This document shows, piece after piece, positions 1-8,300 of a stretch of DNA of 55,163 nt. The position numbers and the translations under genes were made by a program. Below the pieces are notes generated by a model. The model was not told where the DNA came from and made no database searches. It worked only from the letters and a program-made list of their open reading frames with translations. This DNA is from Chlorobiaceae bacterium. Lineage in GTDB: Bacteria > Bacteroidota > Chlorobiia > Chlorobiales > Chlorobiaceae. The stretch's first letter is position 1. Every line of letters starts with the position of its first letter. Location of the stretch: positions 1 through 55,163 of the forward strand of contig JAAXXL010000011.1 of the NCBI GenBank assembly GCA_013334485.1, written 5' to 3'.

Positions 1-412
1 AGATATCAATAGTTGTGTTGATCTTGTCGGGAGTGCCGATGACCTCAATAGTAATTGATTTTTGTTTTATATCCACGACTTTTCCCTTAAAAACATTGAT
101 CAGCTCAAAAATCTCATGCTGCACGCTCTTGTTGAGTTTCAGGGTCATCAGAAGCAGCTCTCGTTCAACATGCGGCTGCTTAGTCAGATCGGTAACCTTG
201 ATTGTATCAATAAGGCGGTTAAGCTGTTTGACTACCTGGCTGATGATCTGGTCGTCACCACGAGTCACAATGGTCATGCGTGAGATTTCGCTGTCTTCGG
301 TCTCACCGATGGATATGCTTTCGAGGTTGAAGCCCCGCGCGCTGAACATTGCGGCAACCCTGTTGAGGGTACCGAACTTGTTTTCAACCAATACAGAAAT
401 AAGGTGTTTCAT
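1..412 (-). CDS. ilvN: Acetolactate synthase small (regulatory) subunit, 3' end cut by the window
   Basis: This is the regulatory subunit of acetolactate synthase, which binds valine and tunes IlvB in the first common step of isoleucine/valine/leucine synthesis. The ATG complement lies at 410-412 and the frame stays open to base 1, so about 137 residues are visible and the C-terminus is missing. The protein opens MKHLISVLVENKFGTLNRVA, the typical start of the ACT domain of IlvN, followed by the family stretch SARGFNLESISIG and later TIVTRGDDQIISQVVKQL. It starts 8 bases after the ilvB stop, so it belongs to the ilvD-ilvB-ilvN operon. ilvC and leuA would be expected to follow outside the window. 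Identification is from recognised family sequence. Confidence 0.93.
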   Translation of the reverse strand, partial: MKHLISVLVENKFGTLNRVAAMFSARGFNLESISIGETEDSEISRMTIVTRGDDQIISQVVKQLNRLIDTIKVTDLTKQPHVERELLLMTLKLNKSVQHEIFELINVFKGKVVDIKQKSITIEVIGTPDKINTTIDI

Positions 413-420
413 AGTCCAAT

Positions 421-2142
421 TCAAACCATTGTTTTTGGGTTTAACCTTGCCAGGAGCATATCTGAAATGGAGCCTCCTGCCGGGACCATAGGGAAGACCA
501 TATCTTTTTTGACAACCCTGAACTCAACAAGTACCGGCCCATCGTTGTACAGAAGGGCCTCCTTGACCGCCGCTGTTGCCGCTGCCGGGGTTTCCGCAAG
601 AAGTGCCTTGCACCCGAATGCCTCGGCGACCCTTACAAAGTCAGGGTTACTGTCGCCAAGATCGGTAAATGAGTATTTCTCCTTGTGGAAAAGCTCCTGC
701 CACTGACGAACCATTCCAAGATAACTGTTGTTTATCAGGAAGATCTTGACCGGGATTTTATGGTGAACAGCGGTTACAAGCTCCTGAACATTCATCATAA
801 AGCCGCCATCTCCACAGAAGAGAACAACCGGTCGATCCTTGATGCCAAAAGCGGCCCCGATGGCTGCAGGAAGTCCGTAACCCATGGTGCCGAGCCCTCC
901 GCTGGTGATGATTGAACGCGGATTGATGAATTTGAAATACTGCGACGTCCACATCTGGTGCTGACCGACATCGGTAACAACTACGGCATTTCCGGCAGTC
1001 TGTTTTGAAACCTCTTCAATAACAAACTCGGTTCTCAGTGTCTTTTCATCGTGACTGTAGCTAAGCGGGCAACTCTCTCTCCATTCGCTGATCCGGGCAA
1101 GCCAGGGGTCACGGTTTTCCGACTTCTCCGGCATAGCTTCAATGAGTGACGCCAGAAAGTTTTTTGCATCGCCGACGATAGGCAGGTCAACCTTGATGTT
1201 TTTATCGACATTGGTAGGATCAATGTCATTATGGATTTTATATGCCTGCGGAGCGAAGGTCTCAATTTTACCGGTTACCCGGTCATCAAAGCGGGCTCCG
1301 ACAGCAATCAGAAGATCGCAGTTGTTGACGGCCTGGTTTGCCCAGTAGGTTCCATGCATACCGAGCATCCCCATGCTGAGCGGATTGCTGGCAGGGAATG
1401 CTCCCAGCCCCTGAAGGGTCATGGTGACCGGTATGTTCTGCTTTATGGCAAACGCCCGAAGCTCTTCCGATGCCTCTGCGCTGATCACTCCGCCCCCGAT
1501 GTAGAGCAGAGGACGTTTTGCCTGCGCAATTTTCTGGGCAGCTTTTTCAATCTGGTTCAAATGACAGATGAGCGTAGGCTTGAACCCTCGAATATCAACG
1601 GTTTCCGGCCAGTGGAACTGGCATGAGGCATTCAGCACATCTTTTGGCATATCAATAAGAACCGGACCGGGTCTGCCTGTTGTGGCAAGAAAAAATGCCT
1701 TGCGGATAGTTATTGCAAGCTCTTTGACATCCTTGACCAGAAAGTTGTGTTTTGTAATTGATCGGGTAATGCCGACAATATCGGCCTCCTGAAAGGCATC
1801 ATTGCCGATCAGTGAACTTGGTACCTGTCCGGTAAAGACAACCATCGGAGATGAGTCCATGTAGGCGTTGGCAATACCGGTGACGGTGTTTGTTGCTCCG
1901 GGCCCGGAGGTGACAAGTACAACACCCGGTTTGCCTGTGGCACGGGCATAACCTTCAGCCATATGGGTGGCTCCCTGTTCATGGCGAACAAGGATGTGTT
2001 CTATATCTTTCACGTCATAGAGTGTTTCATAGACTTTCAGCAGGGATCCTCCCGGATAGCCGAAAATATATTCAACGTGTTCACGGCGAAGACATTCGAA
2101 AAATATCTCTGAACCATTAAGTGTTGGGCCTGAAGAGTGCAT
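421..2142 (-). CDS. ilvB: Acetolactate synthase large (catalytic) subunit
   Basis: Cytoplasmic TPP-dependent enzyme that condenses two pyruvates, or pyruvate plus 2-oxobutyrate, to acetohydroxy acids. About 573 residues with the usual three-domain ThDP layout: N-terminal pyrimidine-binding domain with the catalytic Glu in RHEQGA near residue 55, a central domain with VGARFDDRVTG, and a C-terminal PP domain with the TPP motif running from GDGGF (about 444) to NN (about 471). I chose the ATG at 2140-2142 (MHSSGPTLNG). A GTG at 2172 would add ten residues and overlap the ilvD stop. Neither start has a clear ribosome binding site. ilvD lies 7 bases upstream and ilvN 8 bases downstream, so one operon is likely, presumably under the leader at 3888-4220. 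Confidence 0.95.
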   Translation of the reverse strand: MHSSGPTLNGSEIFFECLRREHVEYIFGYPGGSLLKVYETLYDVKDIEHILVRHEQGATHMAEGYARATGKPGVVLVTSGPGATNTVTGIANAYMDSSPMVVFTGQVPSSLIGNDAFQEADIVGITRSITKHNFLVKDVKELAITIRKAFFLATTGRPGPVLIDMPKDVLNASCQFHWPETVDIRGFKPTLICHLNQIEKAAQKIAQAKRPLLYIGGGVISAEASEELRAFAIKQNIPVTMTLQGLGAFPASNPLSMGMLGMHGTYWANQAVNNCDLLIAVGARFDDRVTGKIETFAPQAYKIHNDIDPTNVDKNIKVDLPIVGDAKNFLASLIEAMPEKSENRDPWLARISEWRESCPLSYSHDEKTLRTEFVIEEVSKQTAGNAVVVTDVGQHQMWTSQYFKFINPRSIITSGGLGTMGYGLPAAIGAAFGIKDRPVVLFCGDGGFMMNVQELVTAVHHKIPVKIFLINNSYLGMVRQWQELFHKEKYSFTDLGDSNPDFVRVAEAFGCKALLAETPAAATAAVKEALLYNDGPVLVEFRVVKKDMVFPMVPAGGSISDMLLARLNPKTMV

Positions 2143-2149
2143 AGATCGA

Positions 2150-3856
2150 TTATTTTGATTCACAAGGTTCACAGGATGCCGGGTTTTTCAGTATGGCACC
2201 GGTATTGGCTGATGTGACCATCTGGGAGTACCTTGCCAGATACCCTTTTTTTATTTTTGGTTCAAACGGTTTCAGTAGTGCAAGCCGTTCCTTGATAACT
2301 GCATCGGTCAGTTCGACCGAGATCGTTCTCTCCGGAATGTTTATGGTGATCAGATCCCCGGAGTTCAGAGCTGCAATCGGACCTTTTTCGGCTGCTTCCG
2401 GTGATACATGGCCGATGCATGCTCCTCTTGATCCGCCCGAGAATCGTCCATCGGTAATGAGTGCCACCGACTCTCCGAGTCCTCGACCCATGATTGCGCT
2501 GGTCGGGGAGAGCATCTCCGGCATTCCCGGGCCCCCTTTAGGCCCCTCATAGCGGATAACGACAACATCGCCCGGTTTGACATCGTCTTCCATAATTCCT
2601 TTGATAGCATCATCCTGAGAGTCATAGACCTTTGCCGGACCGGTATGTTTCAGCATGGAAGGGCTTACCGCACCGGTTTTGACTACTGCGCCCTGCGGTG
2701 CGAGATTGCCGTACAGCACTGCCAGACCACCCGTCGCGGAGTAGGGATCCTGCACACTTCTTATGACGGTTCGGTCGGTAACCTGTGCATCTGCGATATT
2801 TTCTCCCAGGGTTTTTCCTGTTACCGTCAATGCAGAGAGGTCCAGAAGACCCTTAATGCTGCTTAGTTCATGAAGGATTGCCGATACACCGCCAGCCCGG
2901 TCAACATCTTCGATATGGACAGCCATAGTCGCAGGGCTGACTTTGCAGATATAGGGTGTTCTTGCTGAAAGAGCGTTCAGCTCCGAAAAGTCAAAATCAA
3001 GTTCCGCTTCATTGGCAATGGCAAGGGTGTGCAGAATGGTGTTGGTGCTGCCACCCATGGCCAAATCGAGGGCGAATGCGTTCAAAAGGGCACTTCTTGT
3101 AAGAATATCCCTTGGTCGGATATTCTGGTTCACCAGATCAATAATGCGGCGTGAAGCCTCTTTTACCAGTTCATTGCGCCGTGGATCAGCGGCCAGAATA
3201 GTACCGTTTCCAGGAAGGGCAAAACCGAGAGCCTCGCTCAGACAGTTCATCGAATTTGCCGTGAACATGCCGGAACAGGAGCCGCATCCGGGGCATGCAC
3301 TATCCTCGATTGAGTCCAGTTCACCCTCAGTGATTTTGCCGTTGCTGAACTGACCGACAGCTTCGAAAACCGAAATCAGGTCAACTGTTTTCCCCTCCGG
3401 GGTATGGCCGGCTTTCATTGCTCCGCCTGAAACAAAGATGACAGGAATGTTGATGCGCAGAGCTGCCATCATCATTCCCGGCGTGATTTTGTCACAGTTT
3501 GGAATGCAGACCAGTCCATCAAGGCGGTGAGCTTCTGCAACGGTCTCAACACTGTCGGCAATGAGTTCGCGGCTTGCAAGCGAGTAGCGCATACCGATAT
3601 GGCCCATGGCAATACCATCACACACGCCAATCGTATTAAACTCGAAGGGTACACCTCCGGCTTTGCGTACCTCTTCCTTTGCGATTCTGCCCAGCTCCTG
3701 AAGGTGTGCATGGCCGGGAATCAGCTCATTAAAGGAGTTACAGATGCCAATAAATGGTTTTTTAAAGTCACTGTTTGACTTTATTGAGCCAGTGGCTTTC
3801 AGCAAGCTGCGGTGCGGTGCTTTTTCAAATCCGCTCTTTATGGTATCAGATCTCAT
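2150..3856 (-). CDS. ilvD: Dihydroxy-acid dehydratase
   Basis: Iron-sulfur dehydratase that converts dihydroxy-isovalerate and dihydroxy-methylvalerate to the 2-keto acids, the third step of valine/isoleucine synthesis. The open frame reaches a TTG at 3883, but the ATG at 3854-3856 gives the family's usual beginning ([19 protein letters not shown]), about 568 residues. The TTG also sits directly behind a terminator-like T-run, so I prefer the ATG. Cluster cysteines are visible in PNCDKITPG and [11 protein letters not shown], and the C-terminal conserved patch [14 protein letters not shown] is present. First structural gene of the ilv operon, with a probable attenuator immediately upstream. 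Confidence 0.95.
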   Translation of the reverse strand: MRSDTIKSGFEKAPHRSLLKATGSIKSNSDFKKPFIGICNSFNELIPGHAHLQELGRIAKEEVRKAGGVPFEFNTIGVCDGIAMGHIGMRYSLASRELIADSVETVAEAHRLDGLVCIPNCDKITPGMMMAALRINIPVIFVSGGAMKAGHTPEGKTVDLISVFEAVGQFSNGKITEGELDSIEDSACPGCGSCSGMFTANSMNCLSEALGFALPGNGTILAADPRRNELVKEASRRIIDLVNQNIRPRDILTRSALLNAFALDLAMGGSTNTILHTLAIANEAELDFDFSELNALSARTPYICKVSPATMAVHIEDVDRAGGVSAILHELSSIKGLLDLSALTVTGKTLGENIADAQVTDRTVIRSVQDPYSATGGLAVLYGNLAPQGAVVKTGAVSPSMLKHTGPAKVYDSQDDAIKGIMEDDVKPGDVVVIRYEGPKGGPGMPEMLSPTSAIMGRGLGESVALITDGRFSGGSRGACIGHVSPEAAEKGPIAALNSGDLITINIPERTISVELTDAVIKERLALLKPFEPKIKKGYLARYSQMVTSANTGAILKNPASCEPCESK

Positions 3857-3887
3857 GGCAGGTAAAGATTGGTTTTTTGCCAATTAT

Positions 3888-3919
3888 AAAAAAAATCTCC
3901 CGGACTGCCGTTCCCGAAG
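3888..3919 (-). terminator. Candidate ilv attenuator terminator
   Basis: On the minus strand CTTCGG (3914-3919) can pair with CCGGGAG (3897-3903, one bulged G) around a 10-nt loop, followed by eight Ts (3888-3895). This is a compact intrinsic terminator 31 bases before the ilvD ATG. A competing pairing is available: the segment at 3956-3966 is complementary to 3908-3919 over ten pairs with one mismatch and one bulge, and would dissolve the terminator stem. That mutual exclusivity is the signature of an attenuator. Folding was done by eye. Confidence 0.6.
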
Positions 3920-3974
3920 CCACTGAAATGAAAGGTCTGAAAAGAGAGTGATGGACTTGGGACCGGTTGCTGGT

Positions 3975-4157
3975 TTAGAGCACAACAGCGCTCACCTGCG
4001 GAATCACCACAGAGTGCACTGTTTCGATCCTGGAATTGAAGGAGCTCAGCAAAATCGCGACCATACCACCGCAAACAGCCTGATTTTCGGGTGCCGGTTT
4101 GTCGGAACCGTGGTTTGTGCGGAAGATATGTCGATTACATGCGGACATTGATTGCAT
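3975..4157 (-). CDS. Candidate ilv leader peptide
   Basis: Short ORF of 60 codons (or 29 codons from the internal ATG at 4062-4064) that ends 119 bases before ilvD. Its last 28 residues contain 13 Ile/Leu/Val, including the runs AILL, VVI and AVVL just before the stop, the composition expected of a branched-chain amino acid leader peptide. The stop codon lies nine bases before the 3956-3966 segment that can act as the anti-terminator arm. Neither start has a strong ribosome binding site; GGTGG precedes the internal ATG closely. Translation is inferred, not proven. Confidence 0.5.
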   Translation of the reverse strand: MQSMSACNRHIFRTNHGSDKPAPENQAVCGGMVAILLSSFNSRIETVHSVVIPQVSAVVL

Positions 4158-4189
4158 AGATGTTTCTTCGTAAGAAAAGAAAAACTAAA

Positions 4190-4220
4190 ATAATTTACGC
4201 TTAATGTTCTATTTATACAA
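4190..4220 (-). promoter_or_regulatory. Candidate promoter for the ilv leader and operon
   Basis: Minus strand TTG (4218-4220), exactly 20 bases, then TAAATTAT (4190-4197). This matches the TTG-N19-21-TAnnTTTG layout of Bacteroidetes/Chlorobi promoters, except that the -7 box has TTAT instead of TTTG. It would start transcription near 4183, about 26 bases before the first leader ATG. The stretch between this box and the divergent gene at 4311 holds nothing else that I recognise. Confidence 0.4.
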
Positions 4221-4310
4221 GCAATAAAAATATAAAAGGAGCCTGGATTTTTGCTGTTTAATGTGTGCAGTTAAAATGATATTTTTTAAGCAGTCATAAT
4301 CTTTTTTTTT

Positions 4311-5933
4311 GTGCTGATGCCGGCGCAGGATAAAACAAACAAAAGAATCATGCTGAACCTTCAGGCTCCTTTGTCTCAGGACCTACCGGTCTTTTTTTTG
4401 ACACTTTGCCTTGTGCTGCTTTTTGTTTTTCTCGCAGAGCTGCTCACCAGAAAATTCAGAATCACTCCTCTGGTTGTCAGAAAACTTGTTCAACTCTCGA
4501 TGGGGGTCGTAATATTTTTTATACCCGCCTATTTTCAGTCAAACTTCTATCCTGTAACAGTTGCCCTGCTTTTTCTGCTGCTTAATGCACTTAATATGCG
4601 CCTCGGATGGTTCCGTGCATTGCTCTCAGGCAATGAAAGCAGTGCACTTCAGCCAGCAGCGACCGTTCCGGGTTACGGATCACTTCTTTTGCCGCTTGTT
4701 TTTCTGGTTCTGGCTCTTTTTCTCTGGGAATCCCATAAATGGATCTTGCAGGTCTCGGTACTGGTCATGGGGGTAGGTGATTCACTTGCAGCTCTTGTGG
4801 GCAGTTCTGTCGGTAAAAAACATATAGAGCATCTGACAAAAAACCCTAAAACAGTGGAAGGATCGCTTACCATGTTTTTCAGCAGTTTTTTGCTGCTTGC
4901 CACGACCATGATGCTCTTTCGCCCGCAATTCAGCGGTGGTCTTGCTGATAAAACAACGATCTCCCTTTTTGCGCTTGCGCTGCTTCTTTCGCTTGTCGCT
5001 ACGGCTGTTGAAGCTCTGCTCTCCTATGGTCTGGATAACTTTTTTATTCCGCTCGCTATTGCATATATCCTCTATGTTCTTGAAATGAACAACACTGTTC
5101 TTCTTGAGCATTTTCTTCTTGGCGGACTTTTTGCGTTTCTTCTTGCGTTATTCTCAATCAAGGTTAAATTCCTCAATAACAGCGGGGCAACGGCCACATT
5201 TCTTCTGGGGACAACGATATTCGGAATAGGCGGGATGGCGTGGACCGTTCCACTCCTGACTTTTTATCTTCTCTCTTCGGTATTGTCCAAACTCGGTAAA
5301 AAACGGAAGGCGAAATTTGATCTGGTTTTTGAAAAAGGTTCACAGCGTGATGCCGGTCAGGTATATGCTAACGGAGGAATTGCATGGATTCTGATGGTCG
5401 TATTTTCACTGACGAACGATCCGGCACTGTTTTTTGCATACCTTGGTACCCTTGCTGCCGTGCAGGCCGATACCTGGGCAACGGAAATCGGCACCATGTG
5501 GCCAAACCCTAAAGCAAGGCTTGTAACGACCTTCAAAGAGGTTCCTGTCGGGACTTCCGGAGGCGTTTCTGTTCCTGGTACATCAGGCGCATTTCTTGGT
5601 TCGCTTTTTATCTGTGCAAGCGCAATGATTGTGGATGTGCGATGGATGAGTGAATTCGGGTTGGTCCAGTCGTTTCTTCTTATCGGTTTTTCAGGGCTTC
5701 TGGCAAGTCTTGTTGACAGTTTTTTTGGTGCAACGGTTCAGGCCCAGTATTTTGATCCGATACGTGAAAAGGTTACAGAAAGGACCCACAGCCTTGCTCA
5801 GAATGGTTTGATGGTTGAAAATCGTCTTCTCAAGGGTATTCCTATTATCAATAACGACCTTGTTAACACACTCTGTGCGCTTTCCGGCTCGGCGCTGGCC
5901 TATACTGTAATTGAGAATATGCAATTGTTTTAA
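4311..5933 (+). CDS. Phytol-kinase-like / DUF92 (VTE6-like) fusion membrane protein
   Basis: Integral membrane protein of up to 540 residues with two recognisable halves. Residues about 20-245 resemble the CTP-dependent phytol/dolichol kinase family: several membrane helices, then GVGDSLAALVGSSVGKK (about 156-172) and the signature KTVEGS. Residues about 280-535 are a DUF92 domain: NNSGATATFLLG, ADTWATEIG, VPVGTSGGVSVPGT and DSFFGATVQ. Plant and cyanobacterial relatives of these halves (VTE5 and VTE6) phosphorylate phytol to phytyl-P and then phytyl-PP. One polypeptide could therefore do both steps on phytol or farnesol released from (bacterio)chlorophyll; that substrate is inference. The frame opens at a GTG, with ATGs at 4317 and 4350; the start is uncertain. 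It is divergent from ilvD and followed by tolQ 26 bases on. Confidence 0.8.
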   Translation: MLMPAQDKTNKRIMLNLQAPLSQDLPVFFLTLCLVLLFVFLAELLTRKFRITPLVVRKLVQLSMGVVIFFIPAYFQSNFYPVTVALLFLLLNALNMRLGWFRALLSGNESSALQPAATVPGYGSLLLPLVFLVLALFLWESHKWILQVSVLVMGVGDSLAALVGSSVGKKHIEHLTKNPKTVEGSLTMFFSSFLLLATTMMLFRPQFSGGLADKTTISLFALALLLSLVATAVEALLSYGLDNFFIPLAIAYILYVLEMNNTVLLEHFLLGGLFAFLLALFSIKVKFLNNSGATATFLLGTTIFGIGGMAWTVPLLTFYLLSSVLSKLGKKRKAKFDLVFEKGSQRDAGQVYANGGIAWILMVVFSLTNDPALFFAYLGTLAAVQADTWATEIGTMWPNPKARLVTTFKEVPVGTSGGVSVPGTSGAFLGSLFICASAMIVDVRWMSEFGLVQSFLLIGFSGLLASLVDSFFGATVQAQYFDPIREKVTERTHSLAQNGLMVENRLLKGIPIINNDLVNTLCALSGSALAYTVIENMQLF

Positions 5934-5959
5934 TGAACCTTAATTAGTCATACTATCTG

Positions 5960-6637
5960 ATGCTTGATTCTAAAATCGGGATTTTTGGCCTGCTCTCGGA
6001 TGCCGGACCTGTTGTTTTGTTTGTTCTTCTGGTGCTCCTCTCTTTCTCGGTAATTTCCTGGGCTATTATTGCCTACAAGTTTGGTTATGTCCGCAAATCA
6101 CTCGGCGAGTCGAAAGCCTTTCTTGACTATTTTTTCGATGTCTACAATGTTGACAAGGCTTTTACCGGGAGTGAACAGTACAAGCATGGTTCTCTTCCAA
6201 GAGTGTTTCGTGCCGGCTATGTCGAGTACCGTGCTCTTGGAGGTAAAAGTGATATCCATCAGGCACAGGCACGAATTGCGCGGGCAATCAAGCGTGAGGC
6301 GAATCTTGAAGGCAAACGGCTCTCCTCCCTCATCTCTTTTCTTGCTACCGTCGGTAATACTGCCCCGTTTATTGGGCTTTTCGGAACAGTTTGGGGGATC
6401 ATGACCTCTTTCCAGAACATTGGTCAGTCTCAGTCTGCTTCACTTGCCATCGTTGCGCCGGGTATTTCAGAAGCTCTCATTGCAACTGCCGCTGGTCTTG
6501 CCGCTGCAATTCCCGCCGTTATGGGCTATAACTATTTTTCACAGCAGATCGGTATTATCGAGCGGGACCTTGAGGAGTTTTCTCCTGAATTTGTTGCCGC
6601 ATTCCCTGCCGAACCCTCTACTCAGCAAGGGATATGA
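5960..6637 (+). CDS. tolQ: TolQ, proton-channel subunit of the Tol-Pal system (MotA/TolQ/ExbB family)
   Basis: Inner-membrane proton-channel subunit of about 225 residues, the usual TolQ/ExbB size. Three membrane spans are visible: one near residues 13-37 (VVLFVLLVLLSFSVISWAII), and a pair after residue 125 (SFLATVGNTAPFIGLFGTVWG, then SEALIATAAGLAAAIPAVMGY). The conserved GLFGTVWGIM and EALIATAAGLAAAIPA stretches mark the MotA/TolQ/ExbB family. Its stop overlaps the tolR start by four bases (ATGA), so translation is probably coupled. TolQ is preferred over ExbB because tolB and pal follow in the same cluster. Confidence 0.9.
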   Translation: MLDSKIGIFGLLSDAGPVVLFVLLVLLSFSVISWAIIAYKFGYVRKSLGESKAFLDYFFDVYNVDKAFTGSEQYKHGSLPRVFRAGYVEYRALGGKSDIHQAQARIARAIKREANLEGKRLSSLISFLATVGNTAPFIGLFGTVWGIMTSFQNIGQSQSASLAIVAPGISEALIATAAGLAAAIPAVMGYNYFSQQIGIIERDLEEFSPEFVAAFPAEPSTQQGI

Positions 6638-7056
6638 TGAGTTCCGGAAAAGGTCGTTTGATGAGCGACATCAATGTAACTCCCTTTGTTGATGTCATGC
6701 TTGTGTTGCTGATTATTTTTATGGTAACTGCTCCGATGATGACTCACGGAGTCAAGGTTGAAACGCCGAAAACTACCCATCAGAAGATGGATATTTCGGA
6801 AAAGGCTCTTGTGATCAGCATTGATGGATCAAGTCGGGTCTATATCAATGAGTATCAGTTGAATGCCAATGAGGTGCGCCAGAAATTGCCTACAATTCTT
6901 GATGTCAAGCGGACAGGAGAGGTCTACCTTAAAGCTGATAAATCGCTTCCTTACGGACTCGTGATGGATGTTATGGCCCAGATCAAAGATGCCGGTATTG
7001 AAAAGATCGGCATGGTGACGGAACCGTCGGCTATAACACGCAAAGACGGGAGATAA
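6634..7056 (+). CDS. tolR: TolR, ExbD/TolR-family subunit
   Basis: Small protein of 140 residues with a single N-terminal membrane helix preceded by the family motif SDINVTPFVDVMLVLLIIFM. The aspartate in FVDVML is the proton-relay residue of the ExbD/TolR family. The rest is a periplasmic domain with the usual ISIDGSSRVYINE and VYLKADKSLPYG stretches. TolR works with TolQ to energise TolA across the cell envelope. It overlaps tolQ by four bases and abuts the next gene, whose GTG starts directly after the tolR stop. Confidence 0.9.
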   Translation: MMSSGKGRLMSDINVTPFVDVMLVLLIIFMVTAPMMTHGVKVETPKTTHQKMDISEKALVISIDGSSRVYINEYQLNANEVRQKLPTILDVKRTGEVYLKADKSLPYGLVMDVMAQIKDAGIEKIGMVTEPSAITRKDGR

Positions 7057-7932
7057 GTGAGGAGTATGAAAAAAGCTCAGAGTCATCCTGCTGAAAAAAA
7101 GTTTTTCCGTTGGCTTGTCGTGGCAGCAGGCATGCATGTCGGGCTGTTTGTTTTTGCGCTCTATCTTCAGCGCTGGGATGCAGAGCGGCATGCCAAACCA
7201 CCTAAAATAGTGAGCGTATCGCTTGTTTCTCTGCCCGGTTCCGGAGGCCCATCCGGGTTTTCTGAAGAACCGGCAGGCGAGGCTTCCACGATTCCTGCTT
7301 CTCTCCCCGAAACAGCAGCACTATCCCAAGCCCAGCCGGAAGCTGTGCAGCCTATGCAGCAGAAGATGCTTGTGCCTCCACCCGCCACACCCAAAAGCAT
7401 CTCTGTTGCGCAGACCAAGCCTGTCGACAAACAGGAACAGATCAACAAGGCTCTTGAGCGTCTCAAGCAGGTCGTTGCAAAGAATGCCCCTGCGCCGTCC
7501 AAACCATCTCCGGCAGGGGGTATGGGTAATTTGAACAAAGCGCTGGCGCAGCTTGAGCAGAGAGTGAAGGCTCAGGGATATCCTGGAGGCGGAGGTCAGG
7601 CTTCAGGGAGTGGCCGTGGAGACGGCGGGAGTGGACGGGGTGGAGGCGGCCCTTACAAAGCGGTCATTGCCTCCATTATTCAGCAAAACTGGGAGTTTTC
7701 ACGGCAGATGCTGAAAAGCAGTTACGGTATGGAGGTTTACGTTCGTATTCACATTCTTGCTGATGGAACGATACAGCAGATTCTTTTCGACAGACGGGCT
7801 CCGAGTGAATACCTGAACAACTCTGTTAAAAAAGCACTTGAGCGCTCCTCTCTTCCGGCTATTCCTAAAGATGAACGTGCAAGTGAGTTGTGGGTTGGAT
7901 TCGTATTTACTCCTGAAGGTATTGAAAAGTAA
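7057..7932 (+). CDS. tolA: TolA/TonB-like energy transducer
   Basis: Periplasm-spanning transducer of about 291 residues. It has one N-terminal membrane anchor (about residues 20-38), a Pro/Gln/Ala-rich linker, a Gly-rich stretch near residues 180-205 (PGGGGQASGSGRGDGGSGRG), and a C-terminal TonB/TolA-like domain (SIIQQNWEFS, VYVRIHILADGTIQQILFD, VKKALERSS). The linker is shorter than in proteobacterial TolA, so sequence alone would allow TonB; its place between tolR and tolB argues for TolA. A GTG at 7057 has GGGAG four bases upstream; an ATG at 7066 is the alternative. An inverted-repeat element begins right after the stop codon. Confidence 0.82.
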   Translation: MRSMKKAQSHPAEKKFFRWLVVAAGMHVGLFVFALYLQRWDAERHAKPPKIVSVSLVSLPGSGGPSGFSEEPAGEASTIPASLPETAALSQAQPEAVQPMQQKMLVPPPATPKSISVAQTKPVDKQEQINKALERLKQVVAKNAPAPSKPSPAGGMGNLNKALAQLEQRVKAQGYPGGGGQASGSGRGDGGSGRGGGGPYKAVIASIIQQNWEFSRQMLKSSYGMEVYVRIHILADGTIQQILFDRRAPSEYLNNSVKKALERSSLPAIPKDERASELWVGFVFTPEGIEK

Positions 7933-8076
7933 AGGGCACCGTTATAAATCTATTCCGCGATCCGATTACTTTGTTGGGCTGTGCTCGAAATCCTCAAGTA
8001 CTACGTGTACATTCCGGTTTCTGTGCTCCGTCCGCCTCGCACTCAAATCGCTCATAACAATTTATAGCGGTGCCCT
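7933..8076 (+). repeat. 144-bp inverted-repeat element between tolA and tolB
   Basis: Terminal arms at 7933-7949 and 8060-8076 are inverted copies matching at 16 of 17 bases (AGGGCACCG...CGGTGCCCT). The interior, around 7985-8030, contains a further imperfect hairpin centred on GTAC-TACGT-GTAC. It has no coding content and no clear target-site duplication. It begins directly after the tolA stop codon. Size and structure suit a non-autonomous MITE-like or REP-like element. It could also act as an RNA hairpin between tolA and tolB. Confidence 0.65.
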
Positions 8077-8134
8077 GATGTTTTTCAACTATTTATGAGG
8101 GCTAAACCGGGGGTCGCCTGCAAGGAAAAATACT

Positions 8135-8165
8135 TTTAGTATATAGGCCGGTTGATGTATATTTG
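8135..8165 (+). promoter_or_regulatory. Candidate promoter for tolB
   Basis: TATATTTG at 8158-8165 is a full match to the Bacteroidetes/Chlorobi -7 box TAnnTTTG. Twenty bases upstream stands TTT (8135-8137) where TTG is expected. It lies 135 bases before tolB and just after the inverted-repeat element, which suggests that tolB-pal-pal-cpoB may be transcribed separately from tolQRA. Confidence 0.38.
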
Positions 8166-8300
8166 TCGAGCAATGCCGAATAGATGTTTTGTGTACACTT
8201 GCGATGAAAGAGCCTGGATTGATGCTCTGTGGTATGGTAAATAAATAAGGAAGCTGCCGGTTTTCCGGCGATCTTTTAAAAATTATAACGGTGACTATAT

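Noticed and set aside
3881-3883. TTG start for ilvD
   Set aside because: It lies only four bases after the terminator T-run and adds non-conserved residues; the ATG at 3856 begins with the family's usual sequence.
3884-4310. T-box riboswitch upstream of ilvD
   Set aside because: No AGGGTGGNACCGCG-type T-box sequence or specifier stem; the leader-peptide attenuator explains the elements better.
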